Shown in pieces: positions 10,060-20,940 of a DNA stretch of 64,000 bases. Made by a program: the position numbers and the translations under genes. The DNA lies in NCBI GenBank assembly GCA_964036195.1, contig OZ038452.1, positions 10,596,704 through 10,660,703 of the forward strand, in the 5' to 3' direction. The notes under the pieces were generated by a model that saw nothing but the letters and a program-made list of their open reading frames with translations, searched no databases and was not told where the DNA came from. The DNA is from Sphaerolaimus hirsutus (Eukaryota > Nematoda > Chromadorea > Monhysterida > Sphaerolaimidae). Positions within the stretch are counted from its first letter, which is position 1, and each line of letters opens with the position of its first letter.

Positions 10060-13000
10060 CTGAAGCTATAATGCTCACAAGGTGGCAGGCAATTTTTGGT
10101 ACACATCTGAATGCTTTCCGCTGATTGCAACAATTTCGTCCTGTTTACTGCGCATTGCTGCATCTGTATTTAAAAAAAAAATTACACTCGTTTTGCTTTA
10201 TAGTTACTGATGTGAAATCGCCATGGCGCTAGCGCCAAAGCAAAAGTGACATGGCGTTCTTGCCACTACTATGGCACGTTCGCTTCGTAGATATACGGTG
10301 TGTATTTTCTTTAAAAGTATATACCGTATTTCCTCAAAATACCCCCCCCCCCCGCCCTCGTTTGACCCCCTCCCCCTCTCGAGACCACTATGAAACAATC
10401 ACCCCCCCTCGAAATACCCCCCCCCGCCCTCGTTTGACCCCCTCCCCCTCTCGAGACCACTATGAAACAATCACCCCCCCTCGAAATACCCCCCCCCCAG
10501 ATTGAGTGTAAAGAGAACGTACATGACAAATGCTGCAGTTTGTGTTCTGCGTAGTGCAGACCACACGTTAAAACAATGTCGGAATTAGGGTGTCAAATTT
10601 CAATTTTCCGCAGGCAAATTTTTTCCGTTTTCCGGCTGCTGAAATTTTTTTCCGTTTTCCGTTCCATTTTCCGGCAACTTTTTTTCCATTTCCGTTTTTC
10701 CAGCCCATTTTCCGTTTTCCAGCTAAATTTTCAGTTTTTCCGCCTTTTTTCCGTTTTCCGCCTCAATTTCCAGTTTTTCCGCCTTTTTTCCATTTTCCGC
10801 CTCAATTTTCCATTTTTCTGCCTCATTTTACCTTTTTCTGGCTCAACTTTCTGTTTTCTGATCAGCCAACCTGGTAAAATTTCATGCAGATTGTCGATGA
10901 TGTAAATTTTTTTCTGTTTCCAGCAAAATTACTGCAAATTTTTTCCACTTCCAGCAAAATTTCAGCAAATTTTATCCATTTTCCAGCAAAATTTCAGCAA
11001 GTTTTTCCATTTCTGTGCAAATTTGATTTTTCTGTTTCCGTTTTTCTGGCCTATTTTTCGGTTTTCCAGCCGCTGAAATTTTTTAACCGTTTCCGTTTTC
11101 CGCCAAGTGCAAATTTTTTTCCATTTTCCGTTCCGTTTTCCGGATGCGAAAAATTTCTGGCGAAATAATCCCCCCCTCGAAATACCCCCCCCCTCGAAAT
11201 ATCCCCCCTCGTTTAACCCCCCCCCCTCTCGGGAGCACTATGAAACAATCACCCCCCCGGGGGTATTTCGAGGAAATACGGTAGGTAGGTACATTTTAAC
11301 AACTGTAAGTATGCGTAGTGTGATTATGTGCCTTTGCTACTGTCCTCACACTGAAAAGACATTCCATTGTTCTGGTATTTACCTGTTTAGTAGAACATTG
11401 CTTCAAATCCGCATACGGTGAACTGAGAAACTGCGATGCAATGGGCCTGATGCAGTCGCACCTGCGGTAGACATCGAACAGGGCGCACTGCAGTCTGCAC
11501 GTGCCCACGGAGTAGTCCAGCGACAACATCTTTGTAAGGTGTTGTTGTTGTTCATCGCAGATCTAATGCAATGGGCCTACACACACTAGTTTTCACCGTG
11601 ACTTCTGGTAAAACTGATATGGCGAAATTGCGACATACAGCCTACTCCTGTTGTATGCTATGTGTTTTAGTTTTCAAATTTTAACTTTCATAAATTCAAA
11701 TTCACACTAATTTAATTTCATTTAATTTCAGGGTAGAGCGGATCAACGTATAAGCAATTTAAAAAAATTTACTCATACATAAGGGACAGCCAAGATAAGG
11801 TCTGATCCTTCCGCACAGGATACAGTATAAATTTTACTAAAATCATTCAACCGTGTTGATTAATCTGCATTTGCATTTAAAATTAAGTTTTCGCACGAAG
11901 TCAGGGTGAATACTAGTGTGTTATTACAATGGTACAAGGGCATACAGAATCGGATGTTTTGGGTGTGGGCATGCAGAACGGAACATCAATAAAAATGGGG
12001 ATCTTCATGAACAAATTTCATGATTATTCTGTTATTTCTTGGACAAAAATTTGTTGACGTTCTTCTGTTTAAACGTTGTCGAGCAGGGACGTTCTTTTCG
12101 TTGCTGTCGTTCTAGTGGTGGGAGGTAATAACGAGATGCACGCCGCACCGGAATGCTCCGTATCACAGCAAAAAATGGGTGTGTGATGCGCGGTGAAGGT
12201 CCTGAAGTGACTTCACGCAGACGCGCAATGTCGGCGTGAAGACACTTCACTGCATTCCAGATGCTTCACGGCACTTCACGAACCATGCAAAGTATGCTGC
12301 AAAGGTTCGTGAAGTGAACTTCATGAATTTCGGTCTTCGTGAAGCTAGGTGAAGTGAGTTGAAGACACTTCACCGAAAACTTCGTGAAGTGTGTGGAAGT
12401 GAGTGGAAGTGTCTTCACAGAGCTCATTTCCACACACTTCACGAACCCATTTTTTGCTGTGTATGCCCTTGCCGTAAGCAAATATATTTGCGTGAATTGA
12501 AGAAATAAACGAATTTTACATGCATGTGATCTTTGGCTTCATCAGAACTCAAGCATAGCTTTCGCGGGGAGAAGATCATGCTTTTCTGCTGCATCATGGA
12601 CATTTTTGTGACTGATATTAACACCGACGTTCTTTTTCCGGTTTCAATCTGCAGGTATGCATTATAAATGTAGGGATTTCCCTGCCAATGTGAACATGGG
12701 TATAAGAAAATAAGCGTTTAGTTAGCATATCGTTGAATTTAACACATCTGTGACGCACATTGACACACTGTTTCTATTGAAAAAATCTTCGTAAGATTTA
12801 TATTAAAAAATACCAGAGCATATAAAAAAAGATTTTTTCTAATGTTTTTCTCCAGCAGTTAACAGGGATATTGAATTATATTTTTGAGAGATTTTCTGAA
12901 TTTTTTTAAATATCAGAAAATAACAAAACTCGCAAAATTTATTTACCGTATTACCTCGAAATATCCCCATGGGGGTTTATTATTTCGCCAGCAAAATTTG

Positions 13001-16000
13001 AGGGGTTGTTAATTCGAGGGTGGTTAATTCGAGTGGGGGGATTATTCGAGGTAATACGGTATATCCTTCTGACTATTCTCGCAGTGATTCAATTGTATAT
13101 TTTTGAGAGATTTTCTGATATTATTTTTAATTAGGTATATTTTCTCAATATCAGCCATATTTTCATTGCCAAGTGGGTAATATGCAATTATGAATTTATT
13201 TATCCCACTAACCAAAAGCTCAGCTTTTCCAGCCGGATCGAATGGGGCACCTATCTTCACCAACGCTCCATCATAGTCAGCTTTGTCATCGCTGCCATTC
13301 TGTTTGCAATAGTCAAGTTTCCAATCATCTTTATGCGGTAGCTCTGATCTACAGATGGCTCCTGATGGCATTCCATTTTTAGGGTTACACGAATGGATAC
13401 CGCTTTTCGGTGAGAAGTCATAGTCGGTCTGCTTGATTGTACACCCCGACGTGTGGATTACTGTGATAATTGAGCATAAATTTTGGTTGCTGTTGCTGTT
13501 GTTGAAACACTCTATTTTCCTGAAATAATCCAATTTTTTTATTTGGACTACACGAAGAAGTTCTTCCGTGTATCATTTAGGTAAAATCTAAAAAGTGACT
13601 TGAATATCAGGGAAGTTCTCATTCTCAAACAGCGTCAAAAATTTTTACGTTAATTAGAAATAACGGTGAAAGAAATCAGAATGGGTAAACATTCTAAACT
13701 GTTGTTCATTAAAAGGTATAAAATTTTAATCTGCCAGAGAAGTTGGGAATTATGAAAATAGAATGTCACAAAACGGAAATTTGGAAAACATTTTTGCCAG
13801 AAACAGAAAACTTTTTCTCTGAAAGTATTACTGCAATGTTTTTCAACAAACTGTTGTTTCTCCTGTCCAAATGCATCCTTGGATTGCTGTGCTCATAATT
13901 CAGATCGAGTACCAGACTGACACCTCTGCCAGCCACCGTCTGCGCCACCTTGTGTTTGTGCAGTTGCAGCATGAAACACTTGCCATAGTCAGGGTCGAAT
14001 ACCTAGGTCAAAAAATGCGGTGTGATATCGACATGTCGACGTATCGCCGAGTGATATCGATTATCAGAGGGACAGCTGACCTCTGAAATGTATTGCTTGC
14101 AGTCTCTGGAACCGGTGCCATCATCCGGGGAGCCAATTTGACACTCTCTGATGAACTGCTTCAAACGAAAACCCGCCTAAAAGAACGACGCAGTTCTCAC
14201 GACCATAGTTGTTAAAACTTTACTATAAAACTTTACTAAATACCTATTTATTTACTTTTACTCAAATAGCAAAGTACCAAGTAAACTTTAAAATTTTGTT
14301 ATTTCTAACAACTGTGTTGACGAATAAATTATAGGTAGGTATTTTGGTGCCTAGGTATTTGAAATTAGTTAAGTCTCGCAAACACAATCGCACCCTCAGA
14401 TAAACGTCTTCAGCGTTTTTAGGCGTCCAAATTCTATACGGCGGTGGTCTGATTGGACACTTCAAATCCGGACAAATGTCTCTGTTGGGCCCTTCTGTCG
14501 CGCGTCCTGCTTGCGCCTCCTTCACAAATCCGGGCAAAGTGGCTGGCGGAACTTCTCCGCCAGTGAAACCGAAACCATCGGAAATTGAGAAATCTCTGTC
14601 GTATGTGCGTGATAGGAGGCTGCGCGAGACGACTTGAATTAAGTTTTCTGTGTGACAAAGTGATCACCAGCGTGTTCTCAGCGCCGGAATGGCGCACTCT
14701 TGAGGATTTGGAGAGAAATTTAACATTGGATTTTAGTGGCCGGGAAAGATGTGATGTCAAGCGTTGTGTAAACTACCTTGTGAAAACTAGCACTGCGAAA
14801 ACGTTATTATCATATTTCTTCTAATAGAAGGGCGCCGTTCAATTTTTTCGATAACTTTTTCCCTGCCGTTATATTGGAGGCTGCCGTTCTTTTTTCTTCG
14901 TAAGTGTACCAAGTGCCCAAACCTGCCGTTCTATTGGGGGTATGCCGTTCTATTAGAAGAAAAACGGTATCTTCGGATTCCGAAGACCCCGCCTCAAAAT
15001 GATATTCGGTAAGACTGCTTGAATTGAAACAGTGCGAGTCGAGTCGAGGGCCGAGGGCTAACAAACAGTGTCTTTAAAACGTTTGCTAGAAAGACGCTGT
15101 TCTAAATATCAGTAGTGTGTGTCGTACCCGAGTAATCCGGTGAAGTCGTCCTTGCCAACGTCGAGTAAACCAAACACGTTTTCTTCCAGCCATGTTTTGT
15201 TCAGGGCACTGTCATTAACTGTTTCTCTGCAGATGGCGTTGAGGTGCATTTGCAGCTTGGCAAAAATGAAAGGAGCAGAGTAGAAGAGATGTCATGTTTA
15301 TGATACCATGGCGCCTTCGCGTCACTAGCCATGGCATAAATCTCTTTTTACAAAAGATGATAAAAATGGGCCCACATGAATAGTCCCCCGTCAGAATTAT
15401 CTCCCAGGGGTCTAACATAAGAATAGGTATACTGTACACAGACACACCTGTAATAATTGAATATTGCTTCATTCGTCTCACTGTAGCCGTGTTGCAGGTG
15501 GCTCAGATACGGGTAGTGTAGTTCCGCTAGATTCCGCTGGTGAAACCTCAGCGGCGGACAAATGTAGACGTCTGGTAAAATCATTGCATCGCTAGATCTC
15601 AAACTGAAAATTTGAATTTAGTTGTATTCAAATGTGAACCGAAGTGCCTATGTACAAAAGTGTTACGGCCGATACTTGTATTCCGACAATATCGGCTCCT
15701 GTATAAAATCGTTCAAAGTCTCGTAGAGTTGCCAGACGAGTGCAGCCACAGCCACGACAACAATGGCTGTCCATATAGTTATGTCCAATCTGCTTTTCCC
15801 TGCAATGGCATGGTACCTGAATGAAAAAGGCCCCGATTATACATGTGAAGTGGTGTAAAAAGCGCCAGAACTGCGTCCAATGGCGTCAGCCAGCACCACA
15901 AGCGCCACGGCGCTGTTTTTTCTGGCGCTAGCGTCAAGCGTTTTGTTCCTGGCCCCATGCAAAAATATTGCCAAGCGGCAAAGCTCCATGAGTAAAATCA

Positions 16001-16345
16001 TAAGCAACATGAGTAAAAACATAGTGCACTTAATTTCAGATAAGGCAGTTAAAATGACGAAAAAAATTTGCTATAAAGTAGCAATGATAAGTTACAGTTA
16101 CATTTGGTAATTATCCAGGTACTTCATTTTGCAGCTTCCAAAAGAATGGCATTTTTGACAAATTGGTTCAATTCAAAGCTGACGCACCAATCTGGCAGCG
16201 CGTGCAGGTCGGTCCTGTTGCACAACTCCTCCAGCCTTCTGGACCGGTCCAAGTGCGGCATGGAGCCATGGAGCACTTTCAAATGTGACCATTTGCCATG
16301 GATGGCGATCCTCGTAGTGCCTATCGCCTTTTTCACAGTAGACTG
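10060..16345 (-). CDS. DEG/ENaC family sodium channel (degenerin-like), N-terminal and extracellular exons
   Basis: Exons in translation order: about 16345-16188, 15816-15676, 15603-15448, 15226-15128, 14595-14394, 14002-13852 (donor tentative), 11529-11383 and 10163-10060. The first six join GT-AG with matching phase. Family signs: ELCNRTDLHAL in the cytoplasmic N-terminus (family motif T-x-x-H-G, here HA); a membrane segment TIWTAIVVVAVAALVW followed by Y-E-x-L; LPDVYICPPLRF, equivalent to the F-P-x-V-T-I-C motif after TM1; GKCF and GRGVSLVLDLN in the extracellular domain; then YSVGTCRLQC with CDC, and NCLPPCEHYSF. These fit trimeric amiloride-sensitive-type channels of the plasma membrane, used by nematodes in mechanosensation and neuropeptide gating. 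The true start is unclear: an in-frame ATG lies in the first exon near HGSM. The segment between 13852 and 11529 is not joined convincingly, and TM2 was not found. Confidence 0.75.
10322..11283. mobile_element. TACCGTATT-type MITE enlarged by an inserted hAT copy
   Basis: It starts TACCGTATTTCCTCAAAATA and ends GTATTTCGAGGAAATACGGTA-like at 11283. Two direct copies of a block of about 66 bases (CCCTCGTTTGACCCC with GACCACTATGAAACAATCA) lie at the left. The right portion contains the truncated TAGGGTGTC element listed separately. Confidence 0.7.
10586..11168. mobile_element. truncated hAT copy, TAGGGTGTC end, TTTTCCG core
   Basis: The left end TAGGGTGTCAAATTT is followed by TTTTCCG-rich satellite as in the complete copies at 25407, 30960 and 58888. 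The expected right end GACACCCTA is absent; the sequence runs into poly-C MITE sequence instead. Confidence 0.75.
11572..11935. mobile_element. foldback of the CACACACTAGTTTTC family
   Basis: It begins GCCTACACACACTAGTTTTC with ACCGTGACTTC, and the mirror sequence GAAGTCAGGGTGAATACTAG with TGTGTT closes it. It is related to elements at 28735, 52697-52934 and 63228-63490. Confidence 0.6.
12164..12461. mobile_element. MITE, CACAGCAAAAAATGGGT ends, GTGAAGTG core
   Basis: The ends CACAGCAAAAAATGGGT and ACCCATTTTTTGCTGTG are perfect inverts and are flanked by TAT on both sides. The interior is a satellite of CTTCACG/GTGAAGTG units. A worn relative lies at 33257-33593. Confidence 0.75.
12944..13061. 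mobile_element. short TACCGTATT-type MITE
   Basis: A 118-base element with ends TACCGTATTACCTCGAAATA and ATTCGAGGTAATACGGTA. It is the minimal form of the poly-C family, with one core unit on each side. Confidence 0.78.
13213..13519 (-). CDS. possible exon with cysteine-rich open frame, unidentified
   Basis: An open frame of about 100 codons begins after the acceptor TATTTCAG at 13520 and has plausible donors near 13213. It contains several cysteines (ECFNN, NLCSIIT, SGCTIK, SCNPKNG, AICRSEL, DYCKQN), suggesting an extracellular segment. It sits within the DEG/ENaC exon series on the same strand, but neither its sequence nor its start phase fits the preceding exon well. It may be a variable extracellular exon of that gene or belong to something else. 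Confidence 0.35.
14809..14969. mobile_element. TACCGTATT-type MITE, TTCTATTAGAAG core
   Basis: TTCTTCTAATAGAAGGGCG on the left mirrors TTCTATTAGAAGAAAAACGG at the right. Inner repeats of GCCGTTCTATTGG occur. The left terminus is worn. Confidence 0.6.
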
Positions 16346-16389
16346 AGGCGGTCGATCGGTGCTGATGCGAAATGTAAGCGGCCCGACAC

Positions 16390-16992
16390 GTTTTTTTTCG
16401 TGAAATCAGTTCGATTAGCTAAATATAACATAAATTTTTGACCTGACATGCCCCTATTTGATACTGTCAAATTTAACATTTTTTGGGAAAAGTGCGAAAA
16501 AAATTGGGCAGGAAGTCGATAAGTCCACAACCACATAGTTTTGGGCCAAAAGTCGACAAGTCCACCTTCCACAGCTTCTTTTGTTGTGAAAAAACACGAA
16601 ATATGATAAGTCCACCATGGGCACCGATTTCTAAAAGTCGACAAGTCCATAAATTGCCCATAACCACAAGGCAACCTCATCGTCGCCGAGTCCGAGAACA
16701 AATATTTTGCTGCGTGCAGGAAGTCGACAAGTTTATTTCCCTCCCCAAAACAATTTTACACTGTCCAAATGGGATTTTATGGATACACCCCCTGTTTCAC
16801 ATATACGTTGAGAGCAGTTGCACAAAATTTGACACTTTATTGTCAACATATGTAACTTAATGGTACGATGAGATAGCCAAATTGGACACCTCCCACTCCC
16901 ACGGACCGTGAATTGGTTCTGAAACTTAAAATGAGATTTACTCAAAATCGCATTTTGTTGACTTGTCGACTTTTAGAATTAGACGCCTCAAT
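16390..16992. mobile_element. relative of the TTGAGGCGTC element
   Basis: The right end reads TTTTAGAATTAGACGCCTCAA, and several GTCGACAAGTCCA units and the block CATATACGTTGAGA match the element at 2979-4236. The left boundary is unclear; it abuts the first channel exon. Confidence 0.6.
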
Positions 16993-17404
16993 TTCAGACA
17001 CAAAGAGTCGGTCTGCCAGAAAAAAAACCAGTCGGGCTAATTAAATTCCGTCCCTGTTGTCATTGTCCATTTCTACACCTTCTGGTTGCGGTGATTTCAG
17101 TGGGTCGCCATTTCCCTAGTGAATTTGTTTGTGATATTACACAGAAATTTTTTAATCCTGTGTTCATTCTCAAAAAGACAAGTTACTTTTTGTAGTCATG
17201 TCAGAAAGCTTACCAACACCTGCTGCAATTTCTGTATCGCGTGCGACATTTGTCAAGCCATCATTTTTTAATTGTCTTAATGTTTTGTATGTTTTATGGG
17301 TGTAAGTGCCTGCGCAAGCTTTCCCTGTAAACGAATTCTTACTGGAAACTAAAAATGTTGAAGTGTGTTTTGAAAGAATGATGATATTTTATGACATTAT
17401 CGGA

Positions 17405-17600
17405 AGTAGCTCCCAGATCTGTGAAAGCCCTGTTATATGTCAAATATCGTGAAAAGTGTAAAATGTCATGCAAAATGTCAAAATGTTCTTTTCTCTTTTT
17501 TTGGTCAGTTGACAAATTTTCATGATACATTACGGCATCTTCATGATACGTTTTACATGGCATTTCAGAGCACCTGGGAGTGGCGTGAGAAATCATTATT
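17405..17600. repeat. MITE with GTCAAATGTCATGC internal repeats
   Basis: It contains AAATGTCATGCAAAATGTCA and the inverse TGACAAATTTTCATGATAC. It is the same family as 30575-30745, 43990-45640, 53335-53715, 58545-58675 and 63706-63890, whose best-preserved tips read like GGCAATCCCGCACCCTGTAAA. Confidence 0.6.
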
Positions 17601-18200
17601 CCCCAACAGGAAAAATAAACCCTGTACGCTAAAAATGTAATAAAATTTGAGGAAAAAAAGCGTATTCGCAAAAAATGATACTCAGAAGAAAAAATCAGTT
17701 TACAGAATGAGCTTGTGCAGACACAATGCAGAGCGCAAGCTGTCCTTTCGAGCAAACTAGCTGGGATAATGACATCTTAAATTTCACAACATATCCGGGA
17801 ATTGGCTTCGATCAAAATCCCTGAAAGGATTCATGACGATTTTCAAATTTCAGTTTGCACATGGAAACTAGTTTACACGTTACACAGCCAGCTTGCGTCT
17901 CACCTAATGTTTTACACTTTCAGATTCTATGATCCATTTGAATATATGAAAGTATTTTGCATTTCATTGGATGCAATATGTTCACTAGGAAACAGGTTAG
18001 TGACGTTCACATTAAGGTGCGAAATGGCAGACTGAAAATAATACCTTGTGTTTGTATTGAAAAAGTCGGATTTCGGGTAAATACATGGTGTTTCAGATGA
18101 TATCGTTATTCGTGGTTCAAATGAACAATTTTTTGCCATGATCGGTGCATTGTAAATATGAAAATCGGTCAGCATATCCACTGACTTAAGCACTTATACG

Positions 18201-18465
18201 TACCGTATTACCTCGAAATACCCCCAGGGTGTTTATTTTTTCAGAGTGGAAATTTTGAGAGAAAAACGTGAAAAATGCGACAATAACCGCCATTTATAAG
18301 TTTTTACAGCCTTATATAAGGATGTAGATCGTATAAACGATGTTCTAACGCAACACAGTAAGTGTTTTGAACGTCTGTTATGCATTTCCCGGACCACAAA
18401 TACATAGTGCCCATTTTGAGGGGGGTATTTCGAGGGGGGGGGGGGTATTTCGAGGAAATACGGTA
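18201..18465. mobile_element. TACCGTATT-type MITE, CCTCGAAATACCCC core
   Basis: The ends TACCGTATTACCTCGAAATA and TTTCGAGGAAATACGGTA are bounded by TA. The middle shares TTTATAAGTTTTTACAGCCTTA-like sequence, in inverted order, with the copy at 61518-61761. Confidence 0.78.
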
Positions 18466-19447
18466 TTATCATTCACCAATCACCATGCAGTTGAAGACAA
18501 AACTTGCCACAAATTAGCTTTTATGATCCCCTGTAAAATACAATTACTCATTTTAGTAAAAGAAAATTGAGCATTAACATGGTTACAGATTGTCCCATAA
18601 ATATCCTCGACAAAGTACAAGTGCATATCCATCCACACTGTACTTGTGTACATTTGATCTGGGCAAACAGTGCGCAATAAATATGTATGTGGATTTAATG
18701 CACTTTTGTGATGGATTTTGTGCATGTTGACCATCCTATCATAACCCTCCTAAAAATATGTATTGTGGCAGCAGCTTTGGACCAGCCCCACAAAGAAAGT
18801 GATTTTGGCAGTTGGCCAAAAAGCAGCTAAGCAACTATTTACAGTAGTAAAGTTTTTTACCGAAATTTCAAACAATTTGGAAAACGCTTAAATCAGCTTT
18901 GAACACATTTGAGGTCACCCGAGCGAGTGATTTTTAAATCTAAAGCAACATAATATGTTGACAGCCACTTCATTCTTATAAATTAACCGCTTCGCTCCGC
19001 TCCCCATGGCCTATGCATGCCATTAAGGTTTGCGGCCTGCGCCTATACCAACCTTGCTTCGCTCGCCTCCTCACAACCTACAATTCACACATAATGGAAC
19101 CAATACAAGCAAAACACCACACAACCTTGCTAAGAAAAGCAACCCAACAACAAAAACATAACCATTTCACAAACCACAATCTGTTTAATCTGACTATCAA
19201 CGTTTTTATGCACAGTTTTTCAGCTTCTACACGTACACACACGTCTTCCAGTAAGCGAACGATGGTATCGAAATTTGTTACAAAACAGTCAACTTATATT
19301 TATATTCGTCTAAGCAATACATTCGACTCAAATACTTTCCACTTTGATTAAAATAAGACTTAAAAAGTAGAAGAATGCAGGGAGCTGCGCAGCAGAAATT
19401 TACCATACGATGTGTAGTTCCCGGGTGCAAGGTGGGTGTTATCGGCT

Positions 19448-19636
19448 CTCACTAGTTTACGGTCGAAATTTCGGGAACTGATAAAACTGTTTTGAACACA
19501 TCTGAGTTGGCAGAATGAATGTTTCCCATCTCGTTAAGCAGCCGTTGGCGGACTCCTGTCACTCCGGAAAACACAGAAAACACACAAGCTAAGCTAATTT
19601 ATCAGTTTTCGAAGTTTCGACCGTTAACTAGTGTGC
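19448..19636. repeat. foldback with ACTAGTTTACGGTCGAAA arms
   Basis: ACTAGTTTACGGTCGAAATT and GGGAACTGATAAA on the left are mirrored by TTTATCAGTTTTCGAAGTTT and CGACCGTTAACTAGT on the right. It is a MITE-like foldback with no coding content. Confidence 0.65.
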
Positions 19637-20043
19637 GTCATCATGGTTTTACAATCGAATACTATACTGGCGTCAACTTGGCCCGGAGCCAAGTGTCAAA
19701 TTCCTGGTCGAGTATTCTGTAAGGTTTCGTAAAATGGCAAATATTTGATTGCGTCATGTAGAAAAATTCACAGTGCCATGTGAAGTGACAACGGAAGCTT
19801 CAAATGTCCTGTAGCGACTATGTCCTGTAAAGGTTCAAATGTTATGTTCTGTTTGAGCGATGTTCACACTGCGATGTCAAGCGACAATGTTTCAAACGAC
19901 AATGTCACCCCATGAACTGCACCATAAGTTCTAAATATCGTCTGAAATACCTACGTCACTGGACTTGACAGTTGACACAATGTGTGATCGGCCGCTGGTG
20001 ACCAATAAACAAACGGAAGACGTGTCTCGTGTGTCGCAAACAG

Positions 20044-20234
20044 ACGTGCCACGGGCCGCGGCCGTCCAAAATCACGCTGCGCGGCACGTTCCGGCTGTGC
20101 GCCAAGCGGCCGGTGCTGAACACGGCGTCGAGCGCGTCGCCCGCGCCCGTGTTGGGCAACTTCGACAGCAGCGCGTCGGCCAACTTGAACGGGGCCAACT
20201 GGTCGCAGCTGCAGCCTCAGCCCCAGGCGCCCGG
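20044..20234 (+). CDS. exon, GC3-rich low-complexity linker, probably of MSP/ASH-domain gene
   Basis: An open exon between the acceptor at 20043 (CAAACAG) and the strong donor GG|GTGAGT at 20234. Almost all codons end in G or C, unlike surrounding DNA. The peptide begins TCHGPRPSKITLRGTFRLCA and becomes Ser/Ala/Asn/Gln-rich (NLNGANWSQLQPQPQ). No domain is recognised. The phase at its end (two bases) would fit the exon at 30511. A hAT-like element begins 14 bases past the donor. Confidence 0.6.
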
Positions 20235-20248
20235 GTGAGTGCACTGCG

Positions 20249-20424
20249 TAGTGTTTGGAACCCGAACCGTCGCGAACCTAAACCAAACCGAGCATATTTT
20301 CGCACCGGAAACGAATCTCCTACCGAACCGGAACCGCTGCCCGATACCCGAACCGAATTTTTGGGAACCGAAAGTCCGAAACCAGAGAACCGAAACCGAA
20401 AATTTTGGAATTCCGAACACTGCG
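20249..20424. mobile_element. hAT-like element, TAGTGTTTGGAA end, CCGAACC core
   Basis: The left end TAGTGTTTGGAACCCGAACC and right end GGAATTCCGAACAC are inverted. The interior is CCGAACCG/CCGAAACC repeats. The 8 bases before it, GCACTGCG, are nearly repeated after it (CACTGCG), as if the right junction suffered a small deletion. Confidence 0.6.
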
Positions 20425-20759
20425 CGTGCAGTTTGTTTGGTGACGGTTAAGTGAAAGTAAAATGCGAGGATTACGTACTATTAGTTTTTGGTCCTCGTTA
20501 ATGTGTGTAGGTAGCTTATCTTATTGTTTGCAAAGAATGTAATAAGAAAAGCAAAGAAAGTGATATTTAGGAAACATGGCAGAGTTTTAGTCAATGAAAA
20601 GTGACCATTACTTAATGAATGCCACATCACATTTTCGCTTTTCTCATCAGTTGACAAGTGGTACACTTGGTCGCAGGTCTGGCTTGAGCGAGCCCACTGA
20701 GCGGAGTGACAACCGTTGCCAGCATTGCCAAACTGTGCTGATTGCGATGCACCGTAAGG

Positions 20760-20940
20760 AATCGGTGACGAGGGTGCACTTCTACACACATATGCCCGGC
20801 CCGCACATACGCCCGGCCCGCACATAATGAAACCCGGCCCGCACAAAGGCCCGGCCGGGGTCCGCACATAACTGGTGCTATGTGCGTGGCGCCCCATGTA
20901 CGTGCCGGGCAAATGTGCGTGTGGGGCTTGTGATCGGATA
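20760..20940. repeat. GCCCGGCCCGCACATA repeat cluster
   Basis: Several units of CCCGGCCCGCACATA, then inverted GTGCGGGCC-like units, ending CCGGGCAAATGTGCGTG. Related GC-rich clusters lie at 27560-27710 and 52050-52180. This is probably the satellite core of another MITE family whose ends I did not define. Confidence 0.55.

Larger units (their letters stand above)
16995..20040. other. intergenic stretch without recognised gene
   Basis: No exon with family motifs, strong splice sites and codon bias was found here. It holds a GTCAAATGTCATG-type repeat (17405-17600), a poly-C MITE (18201-18465), a foldback (19448-19636) and AT-rich sequence. A CG-richer segment at 18985-19060 (TTCGCTCCGCTCCCC) is of unknown nature. 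Confidence 0.6.

Noticed and set aside
10576-11168. Phe-rich open frames of about 100 codons
   Set aside because: They come from TTTTCCG satellite in a truncated hAT copy. The same artefact occurs at 25358-25791, 31140-31592 and 58695-59255.
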